64,000 nt of DNA from Pezicula radicicola. Lineage: Eukaryota; Ascomycota; Leotiomycetes; Helotiales; Dermateaceae. The translations under genes and the position numbers were made by a program. Numbering within the stretch: the first letter of the stretch is position 1; each line of letters starts with the position of its first letter. Positions 1 through 11,554 of the stretch are shown piece after piece. Below the pieces are notes generated by a model that saw only the letters and a program-made list of their open reading frames with translations, made no database searches and was not told the DNA's origin. The stretch is taken from positions 868,001 through 932,000 of the forward strand of contig PDUO01000010.1 in the NCBI GenBank assembly GCA_003008705.1. The letters are read 5' to 3'.

Positions 1-1263
1 TACTGAAGCTGACATGCGAAAAGACCTGGACAGCGGCTTTGGCTCAGGAGATGAGGAAAGTGAAAGCGATGCTGAGGAGGATAGGCTAGACAGAGAGATG
101 GACTCGATGTACGAACAATACCAGGAGCGCAAGTCAGAGGCAGATGCAAAATTCAGAGCAAAGAAAGCACGGAAAGAGCATGAAGACGGGGATTGGGAAG
201 GGTTCTCCGCTGGTGAGGGAAGTGATGACGACGATAAGCTTGATGAAGACAGTAGCGATTCAGAGGACGAGGATGAAGGCCCTTCAAGGTCACTTCTGAC
301 AAATCTGGAAAGCAGCGAAAAGAAGGCTGGGGGGCTTTCGAGGCGTGCAGAACGGTTCTTCGACCAAGACATCTTTAAGGACATTGGTGGCATACCTGAG
401 GATGATGTCGAATCCGAAGGAGAAGATCTTGACGCAGATGAAAAGGAGGCGATATCAGCAGACCTTGACAAACTTGAGGATATTAGGGAACAAGTCGCTG
501 TTGACTCGGAGGATGAGGACGAATCGAGTCCGACGCTAGAGAACGAATCTAAATCAGACAATAGTGACGATGATGAGGACGGTTTCGAGGTGGTCAAGCG
601 CAATGCAGAGGAGGCACAGTGGCAGGACGAGGAGCCAAAGAAGAACGGAAGATTAGGTAAGATATGATGATGTGCCAGCCAATGGCCTAAGGCTAATAGT
701 CTCTAGATATCGATATTATCACCGTCGAGGCAATGACTCTTGCTCAACAGCTTGCATCCGGAGAGAAGTCAATAGACGAACTGAAGGATGACGGTTTCAA
801 CAAATACGCATTCAAGGACCGAGATGGTCTACCGGAGTGGTTTCTCGACGACGAAGGCAAACACGACAAACCCCATAAACCAATGACAGCAGCAGCCGCA
901 GCAGCCATCAAAGAGAAACTCCGAGCACTGAACGCGCGACCGATCAAGAAGGTCCGTGAGGCTAAGGACAGAAAGAAGTTCAAGGCTGCTCAACGCCTAG
1001 AGAAGCTCCGCAAGAAGTCGGCACTTCTCAACGAGGAGGAAGGAATGACTGAAAAGGAGAAAGCAACCAATATTGCTAAATTGATGAGCAAAGCAGCAAA
1101 GAAGAAGCCCCAACGAAAGGTTAGTGTGGTTGTTGCGAGAGGTGGAAATAGAGGTATTGCTGGTAGACCAAGGGGTGTCAAGGGCAAGTACAAAATCGTC
1201 GATGCCCGACTCAAAAAGGATGTTAGAGCCGAGAAGAGGCTGGCAAAGAAGAAGAAAAACTGA
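1..1263 (+). CDS. SPB1: Spb1 rRNA 2'-O-methyltransferase, C-terminal part (5' end outside window)
   Basis: C-terminal part of the nucleolar AdoMet-dependent 2'-O-methyltransferase Spb1, which modifies the A-loop of 25S rRNA during 60S subunit assembly. The frame is open to the left edge, so the methyltransferase domain lies outside the window. Exons are 1-656 and 707-1263. The 50-bp intron (gtaaga...ctag) restores a continuous frame across the junction ([18 protein letters not shown]). The first part is very acidic (Asp/Glu/Ser runs), as in the Spb1 middle region. The second part matches the Spb1_C domain: [17 protein letters not shown], then KPM followed by an Ala run, then [15 protein letters not shown] and a basic tail ending in KKKKN. 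Identification rests on these family-typical motifs. Confidence 0.93.
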
Positions 1264-3256
1264 ATGTAGGATATCTAATTCAAAAGAAAACGTTACCACC
1301 AATGGTAAGTTATTGCCAGGATCACAGTGGGATGTGGGCAGTTGCTTTTATACCCAGCGATGCATTCTGTAGAGATTGCAGGAGCTTCTTTCATCTAGAA
1401 AGATGTTCTTAACGGAGCGTTGGCAGATTGATTTTCACCACCTGCCTGACCTCTCGGGGAAGGGGAGGTGGTTTTTGGGACTAGAAGGCACCTCACTCAT
1501 GCGTATGCTACAACCTTTCATTAGGGTGGTGGATGAGGGGCAAGAGAACTTCCCAAACATTTCTTTCCAAGTGATTTCAAACAGTGCTTACCTGCCTCTT
1601 CGGCGTCATTAAGGCACGAAACAAGTACAACCTGGTATGTATTCTCCAGGTTCTTACAGTCCTACCTCAATAGCTACATGATGAATCTTTTATTGGAGCT
1701 GTCTTATCTTCATGATGATACAATCTTTTACAACTTAATATACAACTTTACTGACAAGCTTTTTCTATTTTATTTTAATCAATAAATTGCCTAAGAGATG
1801 CAATGGTTCTTTACTGACAATTTGGCAGATCTAATGACATTACAAAATCGGTCACGAAGGTGGCGCATACAAGGTAGCCTCATTCGACAATTGTATGCTG
1901 AGCTAAGGTTAGGTTTGCTAAATTTACTGTCACGCTAGAACAGCTCGGTTGGTGAGCTTTCCGGGTGATCGACACCTCTAGAACAAAGAGCAGATGAACT
2001 ACAACTCAATTTTCCATTGACCCAACGCCTCTTTATCGTTTTCGCTCGCTTTGTGCAAACCAAATCTTTTTCTTGGATTCCACGAAGTGTCAGCGAGGCT
2101 ACTGCTCTACGGATCGTGGGCAGCCGCGCTTTTGAATGTCATGAGACTGAGGCGGAGTCCATTCAACTGGGCCATGGAAGTACCCGTAAGTCGTCCGCTG
2201 TTGCCGAATGCAGTCATTGCTTGGCTTTCAATTCAATTCAAATTATTATAATGGCACGTTGAGTTTGGTTTTCGTCGCTCAGTATGGCAAGCAAAATACG
2301 AACCTCGGGTTAAGATTTCCCGCGCCAGATTCAAAATGATCCTTGAGGATTGGGCAAGGCCACGGCTTCACTTCATACATTCACTCAATTGTTCTGGCTC
2401 CAGAGACACTAGCCGAAAGCCACAAAGCCTAAAGCTGAAAACAGGCCCTAGAGTCATTTTCCCCCAGCTTTCCTACGTTCGTCTTGATAGGCATTGCAAA
2501 CAACCCTGCATACGTAGCTTCAGCGGATTGCTGGGCTCCCGAAAAACTTTCTCCACGTTTTCTTTCGCCCCGAGTTCATCGCCGCAGGGCTGTTCACGGT
2601 CTGTGAGGATGAAATTTTGGAAAGCTTATGAGCGATCATTGTTGAATGACCGTCGACAGAAGGAATATCGGATTCTGGAGATGCCGTTCTAAGGTGAAAA
2701 AGAAGCTTACCCCACCTCGCTCAGCGTGACTGTGAAGCACCATACTCTTAACAAGAGGAAAGGGCGATGCGGTTGGAGTCATTCTCTATCTTTAGCAACA
2801 GTCGTGCCTTGGGGTTTGGGGTTGATTCAGGCTCTAGTTATTCATAATTTCCTTTCAAAGTCTTCTCAATTATCGACTGCTGTCAAGTGGTTGATACCGT
2901 AAACAAAGATATTTATCTATAAGAATCGGGGTTCTAGGAATCCAGGTACACAGTGGTATATACAACTTCGACGTTAATTTACGCTTAATTTCAATCTTTG
3001 TGACAAGTCTAGATCGGCCTTCTGGTCATTGCGAGGAAGGGGCTGCTGATTTCCTCTTCCAGACTAGTGATAGGTCGAAATATATACACGTCTTCGTCAT
3101 TAACTCCCGTCACGGAAGGAACTACTCTGAAATCTAGTGAGGCTATGCTGTAGATTCTCCCCTTTGTTCTTTAGAATGACGAGATTGCATTGGTACTGCC
3201 TCTCGCGCGGGTCTTTGCTACCCGCTCCTGGCTCTTGGATCATCACTTTAGAAGAG
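1264..3256. other. Intergenic region, about 2 kb
   Basis: No convincing gene. Open frames at 1376-1612, 2017-2262 and 2336-2692 have no recognisable domain, signal peptide or splice structure and look like chance. A short C-rich/G-rich hairpin occurs near 1438-1474. The right end holds the promoter of the ferritin-like gene. Confidence 0.5.
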
Positions 3257-3264
3257 TATAAAAG
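3257..3264 (+). promoter_or_regulatory. TATA box of the ferritin-like gene
   Basis: TATAAAAG lies 89 bp before the ATG at 3353, followed by a pyrimidine-rich leader (ctcctcctttattcttttc), the usual arrangement of strongly expressed fungal genes. Inferred from sequence only. Confidence 0.55.
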
Positions 3265-3352
3265 TCACTTGTAACTCCTCCTTTATTCTTTTCTTCTCAT
3301 CCTTCAGCAACAACCTCAAACATCAATTGGAATTTCACAGGTCTTTTACACC

Positions 3353-4326
3353 ATGCACTTCACAGCCGCTACCGTCCTGGCTCTAGCCACCATTGCATCT
3401 GCAGCACCATCATGGAACATGAAGAGAGCAGCTGGCGTCACAGATATTGGTATTCTCCAATTCGCCTTAACCGTATGCTTTCAATTCTCTTCTAGCGCAC
3501 CACTACCTAACTAATAACTCCCCAGCTCGAGCACTTGGAGAATGCATTCTACAAGCAAGCCCTCTCCAAATGGCCAGAATCCAAGTTTCTTGACGCCGGT
3601 TTCTCAGCCGACTTCTACACTCAATTGAAGTATGTGGCACACGACGAAGAGGCACATGTTCTTTATCTTGAAGCAGGTCTCACTGCCGCCGGCGCAACAC
3701 CAAATGCACCTTGCTCATACTCCTTCCCAATGACTGACCCAATGTCCTTCGTCGCTCTTGCCTCTGTCGTCGAGGGCGTTGGAGTCAGCGCATATCTAGG
3801 GGCTGCCGCTGATATTACAACAAAGGCGTACCTCACCGCAGCCGGCGCTATCCTGGTCACCGAGGCTTTACACCAAGCTGCACAACGTAACGCTATTGGA
3901 GAGATTCCCATGGCCAACGTCTTTGGAACCCCGATGGGCATCAACGCAGTCTACACCATCGCTTCTCAATTCATCACCTCCTGCCCTAGCACCAATGCTG
4001 CTCTCCCGGTCATAGCCTATCCATCCCTCACCTTGGTCACCGGAAACCCAACGGCACCTGGGGTGACAATCGAGCTGCAACCTGAGTACATGCCCTCGGA
4101 AGCTTGCTACGCCACCTTTGTCAGTGGCCTGGATATCATTCCCGTTGCTGCTACAAAATCTGGTAACTTACTAATGGCTGAGATTCCCATGGAACTTTCT
4201 GGTCAATCATATGTTTTCATCACCTCCGACAACTCCGGAAATCTCTGTGATTCCTCAATCATCGCTGGTCCCGCTATCCTGGAAGTCACCCCATCTAGCC
4301 CTACTTACAACTTGACCGTTACGTAA
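3353..4326 (+). CDS. Secreted ferritin-like domain protein (Rds1 type)
   Basis: Protein of 306 aa. Exons are 3353-3472 and 3526-4326, with a 53-bp phase-0 intron. The N-terminus MHFTAATVLALATIASAAP is a clear signal peptide. Then follows a ferritin-like four-helix region (about residues 35-190), with LEHLENAFY in the first helix and HDEEAHVLYLEAGL in the second. These Glu/His positions match the metal-site pattern of the fungal Rds1/ferritin-like 2 family. The C-terminal third is beta-rich and ends in NLTVT. Rds1-type proteins respond to stress and nutrient state in yeasts, but their reaction is unknown. A TATA box at 3257 and a CT-rich leader suggest strong, regulated expression. The family call is good; the function is open. 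Confidence 0.85.
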
Positions 4327-4666
4327 GGCAGTTTGGATGAAGAAGGAAAGTGAATCAAGATGGGTGGATATCAGTGGAAGTTTACGGAGTAGTGTGATAC
4401 TGTGCTTGATAGTTTGATACGAATTTGATACTTAATGGAAACTCTATATACTCCTGATCTCATTTTCTCCTCAATTTTAGGCGGGTATCAATGCTCTAGC
4501 AAAAGCCATTATACAACCCCTGTCTTTGATCACTCCTCACTCACAACCCCTAAACCTCAAGCGGGCCTGGACGGGGTTTAAGCGAGGGTCCCAGAATTTT
4601 AAGGCATGAAGTCCATCCAACCTCAAAAACCTCTTTCACATCCTCTCACCACAAAAGCTACACAAA
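4327..4666. other. Intergenic region between two plus-strand genes
   Basis: 3' UTR of the ferritin-like gene followed by the leader of the JmjC gene, with CT/AC-rich sequence before the ATG at 4667. No other feature seen. Confidence 0.5.
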
Positions 4667-5989
4667 ATGGACAACAAAGAATCAACATCAAACATGCAGG
4701 ATCCAATCGCTGAACTCCTCACCTCCTATGATGAGCTGAACTTTCCTGAAGTAGAAGAACTAGATGAGGTTCCCAGTGCTCTAGAATTCATGCGCTATGT
4801 TCACAAAAACAGGCCTTTTGTTGTGCGAGGTGGAGCTGCAGATTGGGAAGCTACCAGAACATGGAATGTGAAGAGGTTGAAGGAGCTAGTTGGCGATGAA
4901 AGTGTAAATGTTGCTGTCACTCCTGAAGGGTTCGTACTATTCTTGTCCTTTCTGAAAGTGACTGGAATTTCGGTATTTCTATCACATAATTCCAAAATTG
5001 TTTGTCTTGGTTATTGTATGGATTTGAAGCTGAGATTTACAAATGAACAGAAATGCAGATTCACCTACCATAGATACCAACGGGGAAATGGTATTCGTCA
5101 AACCCTGGGAAGAGCAACAACCGTTTTCAGAGTTTCTGGATTTTATAACGACACAGGAACTTAATGGTCCCAATGAGAAAGAAGGAGAAGAAGAGGTTAG
5201 ATACGCGCAAACACAAAACGATAATCTCCGAAACGAATATTCTATGTTGTTTAAACATGTAGAATCTTCGATTTCTTGGGCGAGAATAGCACTTCAATCT
5301 GTACCTGAAGCCATTAATCTCTGGATTGGTAATTCGAGGAGTGTTACTGCTTTACATAAGGATAATTATGAGAATGTTTATTGTCAGATTTTGGGGGAGA
5401 AGAGGTTTTTGTTGTTACCTCCTGTGGCTTTTCCTTGTGTTGGGGAGAGGGTTTTGAGAGCTGCTACTTATCGGAGGTGCACTGGGGGAGAGGGGTTGGA
5501 GATTAGGATTGATGAGGGGGTTGATGGTAAGAGCGATGGTGAGGGGGGAAATGGTGGAATGGTTCCGTTTGCTACTTGGGATCCTGATAGGCCTGAGGTT
5601 AATAGGACGAAGTATTCGGAGTTGGCTAGGCCTTTGAGGGTTACGTTACAGAAGGGTGATATGCTTTATTTACCTGCTTTGTGGTTAGTTTTATCCTTTT
5701 CCTTCCTCCCTTCCTTCTTGGCCCGCATAAACAAGATGAGATGAAATGAGCTTGTGGCTAATTTTAAACAGGTATCATAAAGTATCCCAAGCTTGTTCCG
5801 AGGAAGGTCTTTGTGTTGCTGTTAATTACTGGTACCTCCCCCCGCCTCCTTTCTTCCCCTTTCAAGACCTTTGGCTACACTTGCTAAATTTGAACTTTGT
5901 TTGGTAGGTATGATATGGAGTTCTCAGGTAGTTTTTACCCACTTTGTAATTTTGTTAGGAGTTGTAGTTTAGCAATGAATACAAAGTAA
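4667..5989 (+). CDS. JmjC/cupin-8 domain hydroxylase (JMJD7-like)
   Basis: Protein of 345 aa. Exons are 4667-4929, 5051-5683, 5772-5831 and 5908-5989. All junctions restore family sequence: VTPEGNADSP, LPALWYHKVSQ and AVNYWYDMEFSG. This is the layout of JMJD7-like Fe(II)/2-oxoglutarate oxygenases. N-terminal RPFVVRGGAADW and WNVKRLKELVG are followed by the iron-binding HxD in SVTALHKDNYENVY and the distal His in WYHKVSQ. The human homologue is a lysyl hydroxylase acting on DRG GTPases; the fungal substrate is unknown. Oddity: a Gly/Asp-rich insert of about 20 residues (after TGGEGLEIRIDEGVDG) interrupts the core beta-barrel, probably as a surface loop. The splice sites before Y-H-K place an intron directly next to the third iron ligand. 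Confidence 0.88.
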
Positions 5990-6173
5990 GACAAGTATAA
6001 CATTGGTATATTTCAACTTATTAACAAACTAGGGCTTCACTAGCATGAAAGTTTAGAAATCGCACAGAACTTTCCTTAAGCTTTGTCCAACGCTCTTCAA
6101 GTCTTTAAATTCCAAGGGAGCTGTACAACAGCGTCTAGTTAAATTATATATATAGTGTCCTCCCAAAGCCAAA

Positions 6174-7963
6174 TCATCGACCATACACAGACACAATACG
6201 ATCTTGGATATAAGCAATCCCCTCAGCACGATACGTATCTGGCTCTATATATCCAAGATTGGTGACATTCGTATCAAAAACAATATTTCGTGGATTATCA
6301 AGTGTGTATGCTGGCCAGTGGATACAGCCCACTATTATCCTCAATTAGTGACTCATCAAAAAGAAACACATGCACCGTTCAAAACAGATAGAGGAAACTC
6401 ACCCTCTGAATTATTGGGATCTCCATCAGCAATAAAACTCGCCCACATCCTCGACATCATAGTTGCAACCCGAGTATAACTCTCCGGTTTCCCAGCAAAC
6501 GGATTCGAAGCAACGGCATTTTCATAACCCAGACCCTCAATATTATGCATCATGAAAGCAACTTCTTGGAAATGAGTAACTCCGATCGTAGCATCTAATC
6601 CGGCTGGAAAGACGTTGAAATGGTAACTGTAGCTGGTGACATTATATTTTGCCCATGTTTGTGTAATTAAGCGACGGGGTGCATGTTGCATCAGATCACC
6701 AGCATATGCAGCAGCGCGTTTCCACTAAACGCCCAAGGAGGCTTTTGATGGTGGTGGTCGTCCCGAAAGGGTTGCTGGAATACCGATTGCGGGGATGTCA
6801 GGGTATAGAGCAGCTATCGTGTTTGCTGTAGCATTGTCCGGGCCAGCAGAAGAAACCATAGTAAGAAACTGGTCAGTTGTGTTGATTCCTTTAGTAGCGA
6901 ACATAGTTCCCTCATCATTATTTCGTCCAATAAGAAACGGTACTTTAACAAACTTTCCCGCAAGGACTAATTTCGTTCCAGAATCGATGAGAAAATCATT
7001 ATCAATCTGTGGTCCCCAAGATGCTCCAGAAGTTACAGAACTATTGAGAACAGAGCTCAGAATTTCCGTCGGTATGGTTCGTAAACATGCTAATGTATCA
7101 GCAGCATTACTACAATTAGTAGCCCTGGTAATATTATTGTAATTCGGTTGCCACTGAGCAGGCGTAATATAACGTCTTGAACCAATAGGTCCTCCACTCT
7201 CAGCAATAGCTCCTCGAAAGAGTCCATCATCTCGACCTCCATATGCAACAAGTTGCATTCCAACGCCACTTGCACCAGCACTCTCTCCCCAAATAGTAAC
7301 TTTCGAAGGATCTCCACTGAATGCTGCGATATTCTCTTGGATCCAATGTAATGCTAATCGTTGATCTCTAATTCCCATATTTGCTGATCCGGCATCCATG
7401 ATTTCTTGTCCGAATAAATAGCCCCATGCTTGAAGTCGATAGTTAATACTTACTCCTATGAATGGTGATCGAGCGTATACGGATTGTTGTACGATAAACG
7501 AGAGATTGTATCGAGGATCACGGTTTCCTCCTTCTGTTTGTCCTCCTCCATATATCCATACACCTACTGGTAGTGGATTCCCATTGGCACTGCTTCCACT
7601 AGGTCGAATCACATTTAAAGTTAAGCAATCTTCTGAGACTATGTTTCCGAGTACCCAATCATCACTTCCGTATCCGATACATTCGGGTGAGTATTCGGTT
7701 GCGTTTCGAGTTTCTGTCCATGTGTTGTTTAAGGGTTGCGCTTGTCGGAAGCGGAGATCTCCAACTGGCGGTTGGGCAAATGGGACACCAAGGAAGAAGT
7801 CTTGATTGTAGATTGGGCTGTATAAACCTGAGTATGTGCCATTTATTACTTTGACAGTTGGATTATCTGTGGTTTGGCGGGGAGTGGGGGTTGAGGTGAT
7901 GGGCAAAGCGAATAACACTAAGTATAAGAGGAACAAATTTGATGAAGTTGGGAGACGAGCCAT
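6174..7963 (-). pseudogene. Secreted type-B carboxylesterase broken by an in-frame TAG
   Basis: Minus strand, ATG at 7963. Signal peptide (LFLLYLVLFALPITST), then the carboxylesterase/lipase type-B fold: SEDCLTLNVIRP, the oxyanion segment VGVWIYGGG, nucleophile elbow GESAG (Ser about 228) and the acidic residue in NNDEGTMF (about 359). The frame stops at TAG 6725-6727 (codon 413), then continues in the same frame with KRAAAYAGDLMQHAPRR and the catalytic His in GVTHFQEV (about 464). A 71-bp intron (6332-6402) leads to the normal end HWPAYTLDNPRNIVFDTN...IVSVYGR, with stop at 6174. No GT-AG intron removes the TAG. The predicted product of 412 aa lacks the catalytic His, so it should be inactive. 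A sequencing error or strain polymorphism (CAG to TAG) is possible. Confidence 0.85.
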
Positions 7964-8812
7964 GATGTTGGTTGCAGTTAGAATGATTGAAGATAAAATT
8001 AAGCGATATTGAGGGTCTATACTTTTTTACTCATCACAGGAGAAAAATCCCAAAACAAAAGAAAACTTAGAAATATAATGATATCTTTATACTTTTCATT
8101 AGGGATCAAAACTACTCGCGAGATAGGAGATCGAAAATACCGTGCACCGGTTCCTAGAAAGAGAAATATACAAGAATATCCCACTTCTGAGAAGTGATCT
8201 CCGCAACATGGAGCTACTTTCCTTTAGGCTCCATGACTTTTGGTAGATTAGGTTAAGATACCAACTTGATATGCATGGATAGGCTCGGTGGTCGGCATCT
8301 TGTATTGCCGTAGTAAATAAATTTACGTGAACAGATCTATACTAGTGTTGAGAGGATTTTTAAGTGCAGGAAAGAGAAGGTTATCACAATGATGCGGGGT
8401 GGCGGGGTAGATACTGTACTGTGACTAGCAGTATTGTAATGCGGGGAAATAGGCCCGATTTCATTTTTTGAGTTGAAAGAAGTGATGTCCGATCAACATT
8501 TAATCCAATTTTTTTAGTTGCATCTAAAAACTCTTTTTATCAAGTTTTGGTAGTGTTGCTTACCTAGGTAGAGCTCGCAAACTGTAGCCAAAACATGCGA
8601 CCTCTATTATATTATCGAATTACTTAATCAGAAGTGCAAGGGCTTACTCGTACCATTTTAAGAATAAAAGAGTCGAGTCATTATAAATATCAAAGGAGTT
8701 TAATACTTTAACATCTAAAAGTAGGGCCCAGCTCCGCAGTACTTTTATACTACCTATTGTAATACCACTTGGGAATCAGATCAAAAATTTCCCCCCAACT
8801 TCTATCCTTGGA
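7964..8812. other. Intergenic region between two minus-strand genes
   Basis: Upstream of the carboxylesterase and downstream of the metalloprotease gene. AT-rich with no coding frame of note. Nothing else recognised. Confidence 0.5.
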
Positions 8813-10106
8813 TCAAGCAATGAAATCCAAACACGTTTTATTGCCCAAATACTCATAATTATCCTCACAACTCATCCCCCGCTTTGCATTAGCAGTAGTG
8901 GATGTAACCCATTCCAGCTTCCCAGCAGAAGGTGGAGGATTAGGAGAAGTTAGCCGAAAATACCGATCGCCAAGCTGTGCTAGCAAGCCGAGAAAATCTG
9001 TCTTTGTTAGTAAATTTATAACAAGAGCTCTAGGCTTTTGATTAAGAATGATGAGTGATTGCATACTATAGTTTTCCCCATTCCAAATAGTTGTTAGCCA
9101 TGGGCGAGCAATTATCGTTGCCCAGGAGTAGCCTCCATCGTCATTGTCTGCTACTTATTAGCGCAATGACTTTTAAGGGAATTTTGACATACTATTGTAT
9201 ACTTTGAAGTGCGTGAACTAAGATCCATTATGATTAGTTTATGTTATCAGAAAGGGGATGCGAGGCACTTACTTCATGCAAAAGTGTAAGGCTAACAAAA
9301 CCATGGAGTAAGTTGACGTCGCTAATTCCAGCAAGGTCATATTGAGAAGCAATATCACCAAGAGTTTGCTTTCCAAGCGGAAGGTCATCTTCGACAAGCT
9401 GTACATCACAAACCTTTCACAGAAATATTAGTACCATCATTTATGTGTTGTGTAAAACTTACAGTAATAGTACATCGAAGATCAGTTTGACCAGGAATAT
9501 TGGCGTACGTATCGCAATACGTGACCCCCAAAGGGTCATCAGCAAGGCAAGTCCGTGAATTGCCAACATTTACCGGTCCCACTGCTCTAGTAATCATGTT
9601 TTCTACATCATACCAAATCTGTTGATCAGCAGGAAGTTGTGAGTTTGGTGTAGGATCTCCTTGAGCATCAGGTACAGGTTGCCAACGATTTCCAGGCTGC
9701 CCTTGTTCGTCATTATCGCAGTATATTCGTATGTTCGATGTCTGTTGGGCATTTATGCCAGTCGCTGGTGTCCAGTCTTTTATGCCCCCTGTGATTGCTA
9801 CTCTGCACCATTAGCATAGCTCCTATAGAATGGTTTATGCTACATACAGTTAACTCTGGTGAGTGCAATAGCATTGTTCATGTCGGTGTTGAATACTGTT
9901 GAATATGCGAGCTGCATATCAGTATCCCTCGGATTGTTAAGTCGTTCATATGATCGAGTGGCCATTTGAAAAGTTTCTGTCATTACTTTGCTGTCTAATA
10001 CTCCCTCTCCACAACTCCCCTCGTCGATCCAGTATGTAAATGCCCAACAAGGCAGGGCGTTGAAAAGCACAAGGACGACATTGAGGATATATTTATACGT
10101 GATCAT
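8813..10106 (-). CDS. Secreted aspzincin-like (M35-type) metalloprotease
   Basis: Protein of 341 aa from six exons: 10106-9848, 9797-9463, 9413-9273, 9217-9193, 9147-9067 and 8997-8813. All introns are 45-69 bp and phases close. It starts with a signal peptide (YILNVVLVLFNALPCWA). The zinc site HEFTH (residues 244-248) becomes visible only after splicing, because an intron falls between HE and FTH. It is followed by NDDGGYSWATIIARP and an ENY segment, resembling the downstream Asp/Tyr-Gly region and NAxNY signature of fungal deuterolysin-like aspzincins. Cysteines in SCGEG, RIYCDND, TCLADD, YCDTY and LRCTIT suggest disulfides. The role is probably extracellular proteolysis. The acceptors at 9797 and 8997 are my least certain choices. 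The family assignment rests on HExxH plus context. Confidence 0.72.
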
Positions 10107-11554
10107 TGTGGAAATTATATAAGGCTGCTTTTTTGAGAAAAGATATTAAATAGTAAGTTGAGTTAAGTGATTTGGTTTGGTTTAGGTGAAAGACAAATAA
10201 CTTTGAGTGATCATACCTGGAATCTCCTGCATGGCTCATAGACATGCTATATACACCAGAGCCCTATACGGCAACCAAATTTAGAGCAATACTAATAATA
10301 ATTTTGCTAGAGAAGCAGAAAACTATGCAAGAACTCTTGCCTGGTTCAGCCTGCTGTTCCAACATGTATTTTTGAAATTCATTCCGAATGCTTGCAGCAG
10401 AGGAATGAATCCATGCAGATGCTTGCCATAGCAACTTCCAAGCTTATATCCGAGGCTGAAAGCTGAAAACAGTATGGATTTGGCCTGTATGCTGAGTTAA
10501 CCCACTGAAATTCCCACCAAATATGAAGGCAAGAAAGAAATATAGAAACTGTGAAAGCCTCGTTTCATGCAGGTCGAGTTTTATGTTGGCTTACCGATCA
10601 CTTGCCTACCAGCCAAGAACATCTGCATGTTAGGGGCGGGCCCTTAGCATCGAGCTGTCCGACAGACCAGAGGTCTAGAGAATATTGATCAAGGTATGTC
10701 ACTGAGGGCTGACTTGAGTACAATAGCTTACACAAGTACTTGAGACGTTAGATCTAAACCAGATCTGAACACTACCTTCATCATGAAATATTACATACAT
10801 GAGAATATTGAGCCACGGGCCTTTACAATTAAGAGAATTAGAAAACGTGGTGAAGTTCCGTGATAGTTCAAAAAAGGCAAAAAAATAAAGCAACACCTTA
10901 AGTAGGTTCAGCAGCGCCTATCCAACGTGTTTTCCAATTTAGTAAATGAATACGGTGCCTTACCATCAACTAAACCAGGAAGATGCAAAAACCGTGTTGG
11001 ATTAATGAGTTGACGCTGAAAATGACGTTGTTAGGTGCCACAGACCAACCTCATGCAGACCCATTTCCCAAGTTGAGCTGCACGCATTTAAGCGACCGTA
11101 GCTCAGCCTCTTCTTGCAGACACACTTCCTTCCTTGAATAGTAAACTTCTACACCATCTTTCGTGCCAACTCTTGCATGTTCTATCTCTGTTGAAATCTT
11201 TTGAACACAACAGAAATCTAAAGCAAGCTGTGGTTGCCAAGAGCTGCATGTTGGAGGCAGCCGGGTCGAAGCAGAATTATCCCAGTACCTCACCGAGTTC
11301 CGAAAAAAGACGATCCAACATTGTCGAAGCCTCCTTGGGCTTTGTGAACAGAAGCAAAAATGGCAGCTATCATGAGACTTCCTGTGATGAGGGCTCGTGG
11401 TGATTTGTGTATATATCATACATATCGTTGCTCATCAGACACTTCTCTCTGCAAGAGAAAAAGGTCCGCCTCTAAACTTTCAAACATTACTGTACTCGGC
11501 ACAAAATCTTACCTATTTATATCTATATTTGGCAACTATCAGTCGCTGCAAAGT
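10107..11554. other. Intergenic region between divergent secreted-protein genes
   Basis: Shared upstream region of the metalloprotease (minus) and the Cys-rich protein (plus). Overlapping open frames at 11051-11419 (minus) and 11134-11403 (plus) show no domain or signal peptide, and I do not call them genes. Confidence 0.5.

Noticed and set aside
2336..2692. 118-codon open frame between SPB1 and the ferritin-like gene
   Set aside because: No recognisable motif and no promoter or leader features.
11051..11419. Overlapping frames on both strands upstream of the Cys-rich gene
   Set aside because: Neither has a domain, signal peptide or consistent splice sites.
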